This document shows positions 45,360 through 54,790 of a stretch of DNA of 64,000 nt, piece after piece (position 1 is the first letter of the stretch; each line of letters starts with the position of its first letter). The notes below the pieces were generated by a model. That model made no database searches, was not told the origin of the DNA, and saw only the letters and a list, made by a program, of their open reading frames with translations. A program made the translations under genes and the position numbers. Origin of the DNA: Stieleria tagensis (lineage in GTDB: Bacteria; Planctomycetota; Planctomycetia; Pirellulales; Pirellulaceae); assembly GCF_024129865.1 (NCBI RefSeq), contig NZ_JAMYFE010000027.1, forward strand, positions 113,716 to 177,715. Direction: 5' to 3'.

Positions 45360-45477
45360 CGTTTTGTTCCCAATCGGTATGATTCGGTTTGTTCCACAGG
45401 TCGTCTGTTCATTCAATCGCATCCACACAAAACTGCAAGTGGTTGCGGGCGTTGTTTCACCAGGACGTAACGTCGCA

Positions 45478-45541
45478 GCAAGCTGGAATCAACCGGATTA
45501 GATCTCGGGTCAATGATTCGTGGCGTAAGCTTCCAGCTTGC
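45478..45541. repeat. 11-bp inverted repeat upstream of ldh
   Basis: gcaagctggaa (45478-45488) and ttccagcttgc (45531-45541) form a perfect 11-bp inverted repeat across 42 bases. The right arm also sits inside a tighter near-palindrome, cgtaagct-tcc-agcttgcg. This may be a regulatory dyad or a piece of a dispersed repeat. Confidence 0.45.
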
Positions 45542-45612
45542 GATTCACCCGGTGTGGGGACAGGACGCTCGTGCGTTACTCTCCGTTCAGCGTTGCTCTC
45601 AAGGAATCGAAA

Positions 45613-46560
45613 ATGAAAGTCAGTGTGATTGGCAGCGGCATGGTCGGATCGACCGCGGCCTATGCGATGGTGATGCAGGGGATCGGTCGGGAGATCGTAA
45701 TGGTGGACTACAAGAAGTCTCGAGCGGTTGCCGAGGCCAGTGACATCGGGCACGCCGTGCCGTTTGCGAGTCCATTGACGATTCGAGCTGGCGACTACGG
45801 CGATGTGGCTGGCAGTCGCGTCGTCATCCTGTCCTGCGGAGTCGGGCAAAAACCTGGCGAGACCCGGTTGGAATTGCTACAGCGGAACGCGGATGTATTT
45901 CGCGAGGTCATCCCCCAAGTCGTTCGTCATGCGCCGGACGCTATCTTGTTGGTTGCATCCAATCCCGTCGACATCATGACACACGTCACCACTTGCATCG
46001 CCGCCGAATGCGGGGTCCCCACGCATCGTGTGCTCGGATCTGGTACGACGCTGGACACCGCACGCTTTCGCACACTGTTGGGGCAGCATTTTGGAGTCGA
46101 TTCACGCCATGTCCACGCTCACGTGATTGGCGAGCATGGGGATTCCGAAGTGCTGACGTGGTCGCTGGCAACGATTGCAGGATTACCGCTAGACGAGTAC
46201 AGCCAAGTCTGTGGAATCGAACTGGGGTCCGATACCAAGCAGCAGATTGACCGACAGGTGCGAGGCGCGGCCTACCAGATCATCGAAGGCAAGGGCGCGA
46301 CCTATTTTGGCATCGGTAGCGCGCTGGCACGGATTGTGGACGTTTTGCTGCATGACCAGCGCGCGATCATGACGGTCTGTTCCCGGATCAGCGAAGTGGG
46401 AGAGTTTGCCGATTTAACGATCTCGATGCCGCATTTGCTCGGTGGCGACGGCGTTCTCAGTGCGATTCCAATGACGCTCGACAACAGCGAACAACTGGCG
46501 CTCGACAAAAGTGCGTCGGTGATTCATCAAGCCATCGAATCATTGGGCGGCGTGCTGTAG
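45613..46560 (+). CDS. ldh: L-lactate dehydrogenase
   Basis: This 315-aa NAD-dependent enzyme interconverts pyruvate and L-lactate. The start at 45613 gives [19 protein letters not shown], the Rossmann glycine motif. The specificity loop reads [11 protein letters not shown], with glutamine where lactate dehydrogenases have it; malate dehydrogenases have arginine. The catalytic histidine is in [10 protein letters not shown] and the substrate arginine in [14 protein letters not shown]. The listed longer frame adds 25 residues not seen in the family. Its 3' end overlaps the convergent DUF3124 gene by 21 bp. Confidence 0.9.
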   Translation: MKVSVIGSGMVGSTAAYAMVMQGIGREIVMVDYKKSRAVAEASDIGHAVPFASPLTIRAGDYGDVAGSRVVILSCGVGQKPGETRLELLQRNADVFREVIPQVVRHAPDAILLVASNPVDIMTHVTTCIAAECGVPTHRVLGSGTTLDTARFRTLLGQHFGVDSRHVHAHVIGEHGDSEVLTWSLATIAGLPLDEYSQVCGIELGSDTKQQIDRQVRGAAYQIIEGKGATYFGIGSALARIVDVLLHDQRAIMTVCSRISEVGEFADLTISMPHLLGGDGVLSAIPMTLDNSEQLALDKSASVIHQAIESLGGVL

Positions 46561-47163
46561 CGGCGTTCCCGGGGATCGAAATGCGATCGCCTGGGCGCCG
46601 GCCGTGCCGAACATCACCGCTTCGATAATCGGATCTTCTATCGGCTCAGTCGCCAGCCATTGGACCATGAAATTAGCGCCTGAACCGCCGCTGGTGTCAT
46701 GCTGTTCCACCAGAAATTCGATCGTTTCCAATGGGGCCAGTTTGATCACCTGTTCGACATAGGTCTTGGCAAGCTCGCCGGACGTGTTGTAGTAGCGAAC
46801 CGAATTCAAATAGATCGGCCGCCGGGCGTCGGCGTTGCGAACGCTGAGTGTGGATTCCAACAGAAACGGTCGTCCCCCGTTGTGGTAAACGTGTGAGTAG
46901 ATCGGAACGTAAACCGTGGCCTGTTGTACGACATCCGCCATGTCAAAATCCGACACCGTGTGCGCGGCCAAATCTGGGGCTTGGTACTCACGCGGCGGAT
47001 TGACCACCAGGTTGTCTTCGATGGCATCCAGACGCCGGTCCAGATAGTAAGCTGCCGCACCCACAACGACGACGATTCCCAACATCACCAGCAAAAAACC
47101 GGCCAAACCTTTGCTGGCGATCCACAAAAACCAATCCGGATAGGTATCGGAAGATTTGTTCAT
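46540..47163 (-). CDS. DUF3124 membrane-anchored protein
   Basis: This 207-aa protein has one N-terminal membrane helix (about 19-40, [19 protein letters not shown]) and a DUF3124 domain: [41 protein letters not shown] in varied form, [28 protein letters not shown], and the final IIEAVMFGT. The function of the family is unknown; the domain should face the periplasm. It overlaps the convergent ldh stop by 21 bp. Confidence 0.85.
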   Translation of the reverse strand: MNKSSDTYPDWFLWIASKGLAGFLLVMLGIVVVVGAAAYYLDRRLDAIEDNLVVNPPREYQAPDLAAHTVSDFDMADVVQQATVYVPIYSHVYHNGGRPFLLESTLSVRNADARRPIYLNSVRYYNTSGELAKTYVEQVIKLAPLETIEFLVEQHDTSGGSGANFMVQWLATEPIEDPIIEAVMFGTAGAQAIAFRSPGTPLQHAAQ

Positions 47164-47222
47164 GAGTCTATTTCTACAACCAATCCACGGGTAGGTTTTT
47201 GCAGGCTGCCCGAACGTCTGTG

Positions 47223-49412
47223 CTAGCTAGCTGCAATCGTGTGGTACAACTCGTTCGAATCAGTTGCCTGTTGCAAGCCGGCACGCTTCGATTCCGTCCC
47301 CACCAAACGTGCAATGTACGAAAGGTGTCGCAAATGTTCGTCTGGCTGTCCAAGCGGACTGAGCAACATAAAAACAATATCAATCGGACAATCTGTCAGC
47401 GGGCAACAAATCGCATTTTCTGGACGGGCAACCACCAGTGTGGCTTGGGTGACTTGATTGGTCCAGGCATGTGGCAGTGCAATTCCGTGCCCCAGCAGAC
47501 TGGTGTAGTCCTCTTCTCGCTTCCACATCTCCGTCACCAGTCGATCCGGATCGATGTTGGGTAGCTGACGCTGGAGATGAACCAGCATTTCGCGATAAAG
47601 CTCTTTCAGGTCGGTTTGACTGCTGAAAAGTACGTTTTTCGGTACCAATGGCAATGCGATCGTGTGCCCACTGTGCTGTGCATCGTAAACCAGCCATTGC
47701 TGATCCTCGTCCTGCAACTCTGCTGGGGTTCCCGGAAAAACCCCTTCACCGCGGGCTGTCATCATGACATCGATTGGTCGTGGCGGCTTTCCAAGTCCGG
47801 ATCGCATCACTCGCAGCGGCGACGCGGTGGTGTTGGGTTGCATCCAGCGGTTCAGCGGAAGTGTGTCCCAGATTCGCTGCCCAACGAATAGGTGTCGGTT
47901 TTCCTGTGTCTCGTGTCCCGTTTGCTCCCAACGGTACACACTGCCTTCTAGTATTTCAGACCAACGCTGGCAGAGCATTCGATTCAGGTCCGCATTGGGC
48001 GTCAATGCGAGCAAATTCCCACAGCCAAACAGTTCCACGTGACTCTTTGGATTCAACAACATCGCATCCTCACTGATCGCGACCAATCCGGCGCGTTGTG
48101 CACTCCGAACTTCCCGAGCGTTGGTGTCGATCAAGACAACCTCCACGCCGTGGTCAGCAAAGAACTGGGCGACCTGACGGCCGATCAAATTGGCGCCCAC
48201 AATGACCCAGCCAGTTGATACAGGACGCACCACTCCCAAGCGTCTGGCGACCAATCCGGCCGAGAATCCTTGCACAATCACGGTGCCCACGATCACCGAA
48301 TACGTGAACGTTTCCAAAAAGCCGGCGTTGACGATCCCACGCTGTTTCAACTCCAGCGTAAAGACCGATGCCATCGACGCCGCAACGATTCCTCGCGGAG
48401 CAATCCAGCTGAGGAACAGTTTCTCGTTCCGACTAAGTGAACTCGAACGCATCGAAAGAAAAATATTGATCGGTCGGATCAGCAACATGATCCCCGCGAC
48501 GACGGCAACCAATCGCCAGCCGAAGTCAAAGAAAGGCATCAGATCGAGGTTGGCTGCCAATAAGACAAACAACAGCCCGATCAGGAAATCTTTGAGCTCG
48601 ACTTTGTAGGTGACAATTTCTCGCAATTGAGGTGTATTGCGGCTTCCTAAAACCAATCCAGCGATCGTCACGCTCAACAACCCGCTCTCGGCGATCACCA
48701 AATGCGCGATCGCAAAATTCAGCATTGCCATCGCGACGACAAAGTTGTTGGTGTGTTGTTTGCGAATCAACTCCCGTCGCAGCACAAAGTCCAATAGGAA
48801 TCCGAATGCGACGCCGATCGCCCCCCCGGTTGCAAATCGCAGCAAGAAATCAGTCAACACCGACTGGTGGGTACCGTCGGTGCTGAGATAAAATTCGTAG
48901 CACAGCAGCGCAATGAAGACGCCGATCGGATCGATCAAGACGCCCTCCCAGTGCAAGATGTGTCCCAATTTTTCGCGAACGCGAATGCGATGCAGCAAGG
49001 GCCCGATCACGGTCGGCCCGGTCACGATGATCAGGCTCGCGGCGAGCAAACAGAACGCGATCTCAAACCCAAACATCATCCGCAGCAATGCCGCCGAACC
49101 CAACCACGTTACGACCACACCGATCGTTAGAACGCTGATGATTTCTTTGCTGGCCGAACGATAGCCCTTCAAATCCAGCGTCAATCCACCCTCGAACAAG
49201 ATGATCGCGACGGCCAGCGAGATCAGCGTCCCCAGTCCATCACCCAGCGAATCGGGATGCACCAACCCGATCCCTTGTGGTCCTGCCAAAACACCACCGA
49301 TCAAGAGAACAGCGATCGCAGAGACACGCAGGTAGTATGCCAACGCAAACAAGCAGACTCCCAGCGCAGCGGCGCTGGTGAACGTGACTAAGAGTTCATT
49401 GGAGTGCATCAA
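47223..49412 (-). CDS. Proton antiporter (CPA-type) fused to TrkA-N-like and PTS EIIA domains
   Basis: This is a 729-aa inner-membrane protein. Residues about 1-395 hold 11-13 membrane segments of a NhaP/Kef-type monovalent cation:proton antiporter, with LFEGGLTLDL near residue 72, HWEGVLIDPIGVF near 153 and WIAPRGIVAASMA near 335. A Rossmann-like TrkA-N segment follows (GWVIVGANLIGRQVAQFFADHG). The C-terminal 150 residues are a PTS EIIA type-2/Ntr-like domain with the phosphorylatable histidine in GHGIALPHA (about H648). The fusion suggests control by nucleotide and phosphotransfer status. It starts at either of two adjacent ATGs. Confidence 0.88.
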   Translation of the reverse strand: MMHSNELLVTFTSAAALGVCLFALAYYLRVSAIAVLLIGGVLAGPQGIGLVHPDSLGDGLGTLISLAVAIILFEGGLTLDLKGYRSASKEIISVLTIGVVVTWLGSAALLRMMFGFEIAFCLLAASLIIVTGPTVIGPLLHRIRVREKLGHILHWEGVLIDPIGVFIALLCYEFYLSTDGTHQSVLTDFLLRFATGGAIGVAFGFLLDFVLRRELIRKQHTNNFVVAMAMLNFAIAHLVIAESGLLSVTIAGLVLGSRNTPQLREIVTYKVELKDFLIGLLFVLLAANLDLMPFFDFGWRLVAVVAGIMLLIRPINIFLSMRSSSLSRNEKLFLSWIAPRGIVAASMASVFTLELKQRGIVNAGFLETFTYSVIVGTVIVQGFSAGLVARRLGVVRPVSTGWVIVGANLIGRQVAQFFADHGVEVVLIDTNAREVRSAQRAGLVAISEDAMLLNPKSHVELFGCGNLLALTPNADLNRMLCQRWSEILEGSVYRWEQTGHETQENRHLFVGQRIWDTLPLNRWMQPNTTASPLRVMRSGLGKPPRPIDVMMTARGEGVFPGTPAELQDEDQQWLVYDAQHSGHTIALPLVPKNVLFSSQTDLKELYREMLVHLQRQLPNIDPDRLVTEMWKREEDYTSLLGHGIALPHAWTNQVTQATLVVARPENAICCPLTDCPIDIVFMLLSPLGQPDEHLRHLSYIARLVGTESKRAGLQQATDSNELYHTIAAS

Positions 49413-49759
49413 ACGCCCTCAGGCTGTGAGTGTTCTTGGTAGCGTCTTTCGCACCGTGAAAATACATCACTGCGGGTGCCCCAGTGCTGGTGGCGCAGTG
49501 CTCTTGTTTCGCTGCGACTATATTCCATTTTGAGCAGGCGCACGTCTAGCAAGAAATTTTCTTGGCATGCCGCTTGGCCTTCCAACCCCCTCAATCGTTC
49601 TCTGGGGGCACCTTCGACGCGTTAATTTCTCGCCAGCGGACGCCAAAGCAACCTCACCGCAGGGTTCAGATGGTTTAGAATGGACCGAGTAACACGTGGC
49701 GACTGACACCGCTGTGTTACCCCCGCCTCCCTTCCTCCCTGCTTGCCCTCCACCCTGCC
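49413..49759. other. 347-bp gap between divergent genes
   Basis: This gap separates the leftward antiporter from the rightward PSD1 gene. No gene, repeat or RNA is recognised. Open frames on the minus strand here run into the antisense of the PSD1 gene and look spurious. A pyrimidine-rich tract (about 49720-49757) lies directly before the PSD1 start. Confidence 0.5.
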
Positions 49760-52318
49760 ATGGCATGCTTTGTCCAGATTGCGGCTGCATTCTTGGTATC
49801 AATCTCGATTGCCACGTCCGCCGTGGTGGCCGGGGATGATCTAGCCAAACCCACCGGCACGAACTCCACCGGCACGAGTGCATCCGACGCCCAGCAGATT
49901 CGGTTTTTCGAAAACAAAATTCGTCCGCTGCTGGCTGAACATTGTTACGAGTGTCATGGGGCTGACGCTCAGGAATCGGAACTGCGCGTGGATCGTCTGG
50001 ACTCAATGCTGCAAGGCGGCCTTGCGGGGCCTGCGCTGGTGCCCGGGAAACCGTCCAGCAGTCTGTTGGTGACTGCGGTTGGCTACCGCGACAACACATT
50101 GCAAATGCCGCCCGATTACCGACTCTCGCAACAACAGATCAATGATCTACAGACGTGGGTCAGTCAGGGCGCCCACCACCCAGCGAGCGATTCGATTTCG
50201 TCGGTCCGATCTTCCAGCGAAGTCGACTACCAGCAAGGTCGCGAGCACTGGTCGTTTCGTCCGGTGCAAACACCACAGCCGCCAACGGTTAATTTCTCTC
50301 AGGCAGCGGGCCCGCAGTCGTCGGACTCACCGTTGTCAGCGGCGTTGGTGGCCAACCCAATCGACGCGTTCGTAGCACAGCGATTGGAATCAAAAGGGCT
50401 GCAACGATCACCGCCGGCGGAAAAACGGGTGCTTCTACGCCGAGTCACGTTTGATTTGACAGGTTTGCCGCCCACGGCTTCAGAGATCGATGACTTTTTG
50501 CAAGATTCCTCCGAAGCCGCTTTTGAAACAGTCGTCGACCGCTTGCTTGCATCATCCGCGTATGGCGAACGTTGGGGACGACATTGGTTGGACGTTGCCC
50601 GCTACGCGGATTCGAACGGTTTAGATGAAAATGTCGCCCATGGAAACGCTTGGCGTTATCGCGACTATGTCATCGATGCGTTCAATCAAGACAAACCGTA
50701 CGATCAATTCATCGTCGAACAACTCGCCGGTGACTTGCTGGATTCGGGTGACGATTTCCAATTGCGCCACCAACGATTGATCGCAACCGGTTTCTTGGTA
50801 CTCGGCCCCAAGGTCCTCGCCGAGAAAGATGAAACCAAAATGGAAATGGACATCATCGACGAACAGATCGATACCGTCGGTCGCAGCATCCTGGGCTTGA
50901 CGCTCGGGTGCGCACGTTGTCACACGCACAAATTTGATCCTGTCAGCCACAGCGACTATTACGGGTTGGCCGGGATCTTCAAAAGTACGCAGACCATGGA
51001 CAGCTATGCCACGGTCGCCAAGTGGCATGAAAATTATGTGGAAACGCCAGCCGAATCGGTTGCATTCGAGCAGCATTCCGCTGCGTTGAAAGCGAAACAA
51101 CAACAGATCGATCAGCTGGTTGCCGAAGCGACCGAAAAATTATCGTCTGAATTCCGTGACCTCAAACTGGATCAGCGCGAATCCCACTTCGACGATTCCA
51201 CGAAACAGACGCTCGACCATCAACGCAGCGAACTCAAAGCGCTTCAGGACTCTGTTCCAGAACGACCTTCCGCGATGGGTGTGCAGGAGGGACAGGTGAC
51301 GGATGTTCCGATTCACTTGCGGGGCAGCCATCTGACGCTCGGTGAACTGGTTCCACGCAGCTTTCCCAAAGTGCTTGTTTCCGCCCAGCCGCCATCGATT
51401 GCCAACGACGAAAGTGGACGGTTGCAATTCGCTCGTTGGCTGACAGACGGCAAACATCCGTTGACCGCACGGGTGATGGTCAATCGAATTTGGCACGGTC
51501 ATTTCGGGCGCGGACTTGTCTCGACCGTCGACAATTTTGGAATTCAAGGAACCCCGCCGACGCACCCGCTGTTGCTCGATTGGTTGGCATCGCGGTTTGT
51601 TTCCGACGGCTGGTCCGTGAAAGCCATGCACCGTCTGATTCTGATGTCGCACACCTATCAACAGAACAGTCAGTTCAATGCCGAGGCACACCAACGGGAC
51701 CCGAACAACCAGCTTTATTGGCGATTCAATCTGCAACGTTTGGATGCCGAGGCCATTCGTGACGGAATCTTGGCAGTCAGCGGGCGGTTGGATCGCACAT
51801 CAGGCGGCAAAACTCTGGAACTTGAGAATCGATCCTATGTTTTCAATCACACCTCCGAAGACAAGTCGACCTATGCATCAACACGGCGCTCGATTTATGT
51901 ACCGATCATCCGCAATCATTTGTTCGACATGTTTCGCCTATTCGACTACAACGATGCGAGTGTGTTGACGGGAAATCGGCCGACCAGCACGATCGCGACT
52001 CAGGCCTTGTTTTTGATGAACTCTCCCTTCGTCGTCCAGCAATCCGAACAGCTGGCCAAACGGTTACTCGAGCGCCATTCAAATTCTCGTGAACGCCTGG
52101 TGGACCTTTTTCAAACGGTTTATGGACGACTGCCGACGCCGCAGGAGGCTCAATTGGCGCAGCAGTTTGTCGAGGATGTTCCGACCAATAACGCAAGTAG
52201 CGATGCGTCTGACGCCAATCCCCGCGTTAACGATTCTGTCGATGATCATCTTCTTCGTGCTTGGCAGATGTTGTGCCAAGCACACATCACGTCCAGTGAG
52301 TTCCTGTACATTCGATAG
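49760..52318 (+). CDS. PSCyt1-PSCyt2-PSD1 protein (DUF1549/DUF1553), exported cytochrome
   Basis: This 852-aa protein has a signal peptide (core about 6-23) and a planctomycete cytochrome C domain with the haem site CYECH (62-66). The PSCyt2/DUF1549 domain (about 193-400) has DLTGLPPT, ERWGRHWLDVARYADS and LTLGCARCHTHKFDP, which holds a second CxxCH. After a coiled-coil-like segment (about 435-490), the C-terminal PSD1/DUF1553 domain has LARWLTDGKHPLTARV-like sequence and NRIWHGHFGRGLV. These proteins are a hallmark of Planctomycetes, and their role is unknown. The DUF1501 partner follows after 8 bp. Confidence 0.93.
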   Translation: MACFVQIAAAFLVSISIATSAVVAGDDLAKPTGTNSTGTSASDAQQIRFFENKIRPLLAEHCYECHGADAQESELRVDRLDSMLQGGLAGPALVPGKPSSSLLVTAVGYRDNTLQMPPDYRLSQQQINDLQTWVSQGAHHPASDSISSVRSSSEVDYQQGREHWSFRPVQTPQPPTVNFSQAAGPQSSDSPLSAALVANPIDAFVAQRLESKGLQRSPPAEKRVLLRRVTFDLTGLPPTASEIDDFLQDSSEAAFETVVDRLLASSAYGERWGRHWLDVARYADSNGLDENVAHGNAWRYRDYVIDAFNQDKPYDQFIVEQLAGDLLDSGDDFQLRHQRLIATGFLVLGPKVLAEKDETKMEMDIIDEQIDTVGRSILGLTLGCARCHTHKFDPVSHSDYYGLAGIFKSTQTMDSYATVAKWHENYVETPAESVAFEQHSAALKAKQQQIDQLVAEATEKLSSEFRDLKLDQRESHFDDSTKQTLDHQRSELKALQDSVPERPSAMGVQEGQVTDVPIHLRGSHLTLGELVPRSFPKVLVSAQPPSIANDESGRLQFARWLTDGKHPLTARVMVNRIWHGHFGRGLVSTVDNFGIQGTPPTHPLLLDWLASRFVSDGWSVKAMHRLILMSHTYQQNSQFNAEAHQRDPNNQLYWRFNLQRLDAEAIRDGILAVSGRLDRTSGGKTLELENRSYVFNHTSEDKSTYASTRRSIYVPIIRNHLFDMFRLFDYNDASVLTGNRPTSTIATQALFLMNSPFVVQQSEQLAKRLLERHSNSRERLVDLFQTVYGRLPTPQEAQLAQQFVEDVPTNNASSDASDANPRVNDSVDDHLLRAWQMLCQAHITSSEFLYIR

Positions 52319-52326
52319 GCTTGTGA

Positions 52327-53730
52327 ATGCACCTTTCAAGAAGACAGCTATTGCAGAACTCCAGTCTTGGATTCGGTTCGCTTGCACTGGCATCGCTGCT
52401 GTCCGATCCATCCGCCCAGGCTAGCGGACCTGGCCAAAGCAATCCGCCGCCCCATTTTCCAGCACGCGCGAAACGAGTTTTGTTTTTGTTCATGAAAGGC
52501 GGGCCATCGCACATGGACACGTTTGACTACAAGCCCCAATTGCAAAAGGACGACGGCAAACCGCTACCCTTTGAAAAGCCTCGTGTGCAATTTGCGCCTA
52601 CCAGCGACCTGTTGGGGTCACCTTGGAAATTCCAACGGCATGGGGAAAGCGGGATCGCCGTCAGCGAACTGTTTCCAAACGTCGCTCAGTGCGTCGACGA
52701 TCTGTGCATCTTGAATTCGTTGCACGGATCCAATCCCGCGCATGGTGGTGCTTGTATGAAAATCCATACCGGCAGTGACGTTTTTGTGCGACCGAGTATG
52801 GGTGCTTGGGTGTCCTATGGTCTTGGAACCGAAAACCAGAATCTTCCAGCCTTTCTAACGATTTGTCCGACGCTTGCTCATGGGGGCACCAAAAATTGGG
52901 GTGCCAGTTTCCTGCCGGCAAACCACGCAGGGGTCCCGTTGGGCAACGCCAGCCAATCGTCGGAACAGGCTCGTGTTCGATACATGCAAAGCGCTTTGTT
53001 GGGGCGCCGCCAGCAGCGCGGACTGTTGGATCACCTTCAACAGATGAACACTTCCTTTTTGGACACCACTGGTCCCAATGCGGAACTGGAAGCCAGAATT
53101 GAATCGTTTGAATTGGCCTTTCGAATGCAAACCGAAATGCCCGAGGCATTGGAACTCGGTCAAGAAACGCAGCAAACCCAGCGGGCATACGGTCTTGATC
53201 AGAAGCCGACCGCAGATTTTGGTAGGCAGTGTTTGATGGCGCGACGTTTTCTTGAACGGGGTGTGCGATTTGTTCAGGTCACACACAGCAATTCCGAAGT
53301 CCAATGGGATCAACACGGCAATTTGAAAAAGGGCCACGAACAAAACGCAGCCGAAGTCGACAAGCCAATTGCGGGTCTGTTGCGAGACCTGAAGTCACGC
53401 GGATTGTTGGACGAAACGCTGGTGTTGTGGGGAGGAGAATTTGGTCGCACACCGACCTGCCAGGGTGCGGGGCGTAACGGTCGCGACCATAACCCCGAAG
53501 GGTTCACGATGTGGATGGCCGGTGCCGGCGTGAAGACGGGAATCCAATATGGAGCGACCGACGAGTACGGTTATTATGCCGTCGAGAACAAAATGCATGT
53601 TCATGATTTGCACGCGACACTGTTACACCTGATGGGCATCGATCACACGCGTTTAACCTACCCCTACGCCGGTCGGGATTTTCGCTTGACCGATGTTGCA
53701 GGTACCGTCGCCAGCGAGATTCTGGCGTGA
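52327..53730 (+). CDS. DUF1501 family protein, Tat-exported
   Basis: This 467-aa DUF1501 protein starts MHLSRRQLLQNSSLGFG, a twin-arginine leader. The core has RVLFLFMKGGPSHMDTFDYKP, EGFTMWMAGAGVKTG and a KMHVHDLHATLLHLMGIDH end block, which indicates a sulfatase/alkaline-phosphatase-like metal-binding fold. In planctomycetes DUF1501 genes are almost always paired with PSD1-type genes as here, and the pair is assumed to act together in the periplasm. The reaction is unknown. Confidence 0.92.
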   Translation: MHLSRRQLLQNSSLGFGSLALASLLSDPSAQASGPGQSNPPPHFPARAKRVLFLFMKGGPSHMDTFDYKPQLQKDDGKPLPFEKPRVQFAPTSDLLGSPWKFQRHGESGIAVSELFPNVAQCVDDLCILNSLHGSNPAHGGACMKIHTGSDVFVRPSMGAWVSYGLGTENQNLPAFLTICPTLAHGGTKNWGASFLPANHAGVPLGNASQSSEQARVRYMQSALLGRRQQRGLLDHLQQMNTSFLDTTGPNAELEARIESFELAFRMQTEMPEALELGQETQQTQRAYGLDQKPTADFGRQCLMARRFLERGVRFVQVTHSNSEVQWDQHGNLKKGHEQNAAEVDKPIAGLLRDLKSRGLLDETLVLWGGEFGRTPTCQGAGRNGRDHNPEGFTMWMAGAGVKTGIQYGATDEYGYYAVENKMHVHDLHATLLHLMGIDHTRLTYPYAGRDFRLTDVAGTVASEILA

Positions 53731-53781
53731 TCAGCGAGAATTTCTCGACCGTATCTGCGTAGTCTGAATCAGCACCACACT

Positions 53782-54768
53782 CTATTTCATGTGTTGAAAG
53801 AATGCACGGATACTTTGTTCGCCTGCTTGTCGGCCGGCCGCGATCAAGTTTTCCGGGGCGGTAAAGTCGTACCAGGTCCTGTGACCGACGTCGGGTCGCA
53901 CAAAGATGTCGGCGTACTTGCGAGCGTGCCGACGACACAGTCGTTCCCCGATCTCCTCCATCCGCATCATCACTTCGAACGCTGTGCCAAATGTCTCGGT
54001 GCGCTGCAACGTGCCGCCGACATCGACACCAATCGTCAGATCGCTGGCATAAGAACTGGCCGTTGACATCGGCATCGCGTCCAACACGCCAATGTCGCAC
54101 AACAGCATGTCGCCCCATGGGACCGGAGGAAAGAAACCTGGGATCGCCGCGGACGCCAAAATGGCTGTTCGGAGTGAACCACGCTCCAATACCACTCGAT
54201 GTCCACTCACTAAATCCGCCGCAACCACGTTCAATGGGATCGCGGTGTCTTGTAAATCGATATCGGGAATCAAACAATCGATTGCCTCGCACAGGATTTC
54301 GTTGGACAAGATCGATGGACCACGGATCATCCGACTCAACCGGTGCCCATGACGCATGATCTGTTCCAATCGCCCGTACCACTGCGTGAACCATTCCCCA
54401 CCGCGCGCGGCCTGTCCGTTGGCCGAACGCCGCGACGAAACTTGTGATGCCGTTCCCATCAGTTGACGGCATTTGTCTGAAAAGACCGGCGAGTACAGCA
54501 GTCCGATCGCTTTGGCCTGCACCCGCATGATGTCTGAATCGACGGCACAAAGTCCGCCCATCAAACTGCCGATGCTGACACCCACGATTCGCTCGGTTCG
54601 AACTCCCGACCCGCCGATCGCCTCCATGACGCCTAAATGCGCCAAACCTCTTGCACCGCCACCGCCCAACGCCACGACGGCGCTGCGTTGGTTTGATTGC
54701 TTCGACGGAGCGACCGCCGCAGTGACACAACCAACCGTTGGGGTATGTGTTGACGCGGTTGTTTCCAT
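53782..54768 (-). CDS. Patatin-like phospholipase
   Basis: This 328-aa RssA/NTE-type protein has the oxyanion loop GGGGARGLAHLGV (about 36-48) and the nucleophile elbow GVSIGSLMG. The catalytic aspartate stands in LLCDIGVLDAMP, where DGG is more usual. It should hydrolyse acyl esters of lipids. The ATG at 54766-54768 (METTAS) is used because the earlier in-frame codons overlap the acyl-CoA dehydrogenase gene. It is the last gene of the beta-oxidation operon, which suggests that it releases fatty acids for that pathway. Confidence 0.87.
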   Translation of the reverse strand: METTASTHTPTVGCVTAAVAPSKQSNQRSAVVALGGGGARGLAHLGVMEAIGGSGVRTERIVGVSIGSLMGGLCAVDSDIMRVQAKAIGLLYSPVFSDKCRQLMGTASQVSSRRSANGQAARGGEWFTQWYGRLEQIMRHGHRLSRMIRGPSILSNEILCEAIDCLIPDIDLQDTAIPLNVVAADLVSGHRVVLERGSLRTAILASAAIPGFFPPVPWGDMLLCDIGVLDAMPMSTASSYASDLTIGVDVGGTLQRTETFGTAFEVMMRMEEIGERLCRRHARKYADIFVRPDVGHRTWYDFTAPENLIAAGRQAGEQSIRAFFQHMK

Positions 54769-54790
54769 TTTCTTTTCACCCGTTCGCGTT

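Noticed and set aside
49518..50099. 193-aa minus-strand frame at the start of the PSD1 gene
   Set aside because: It is mostly antisense to the signal peptide and cytochrome domain of the PSD1 protein and has a low-complexity composition.
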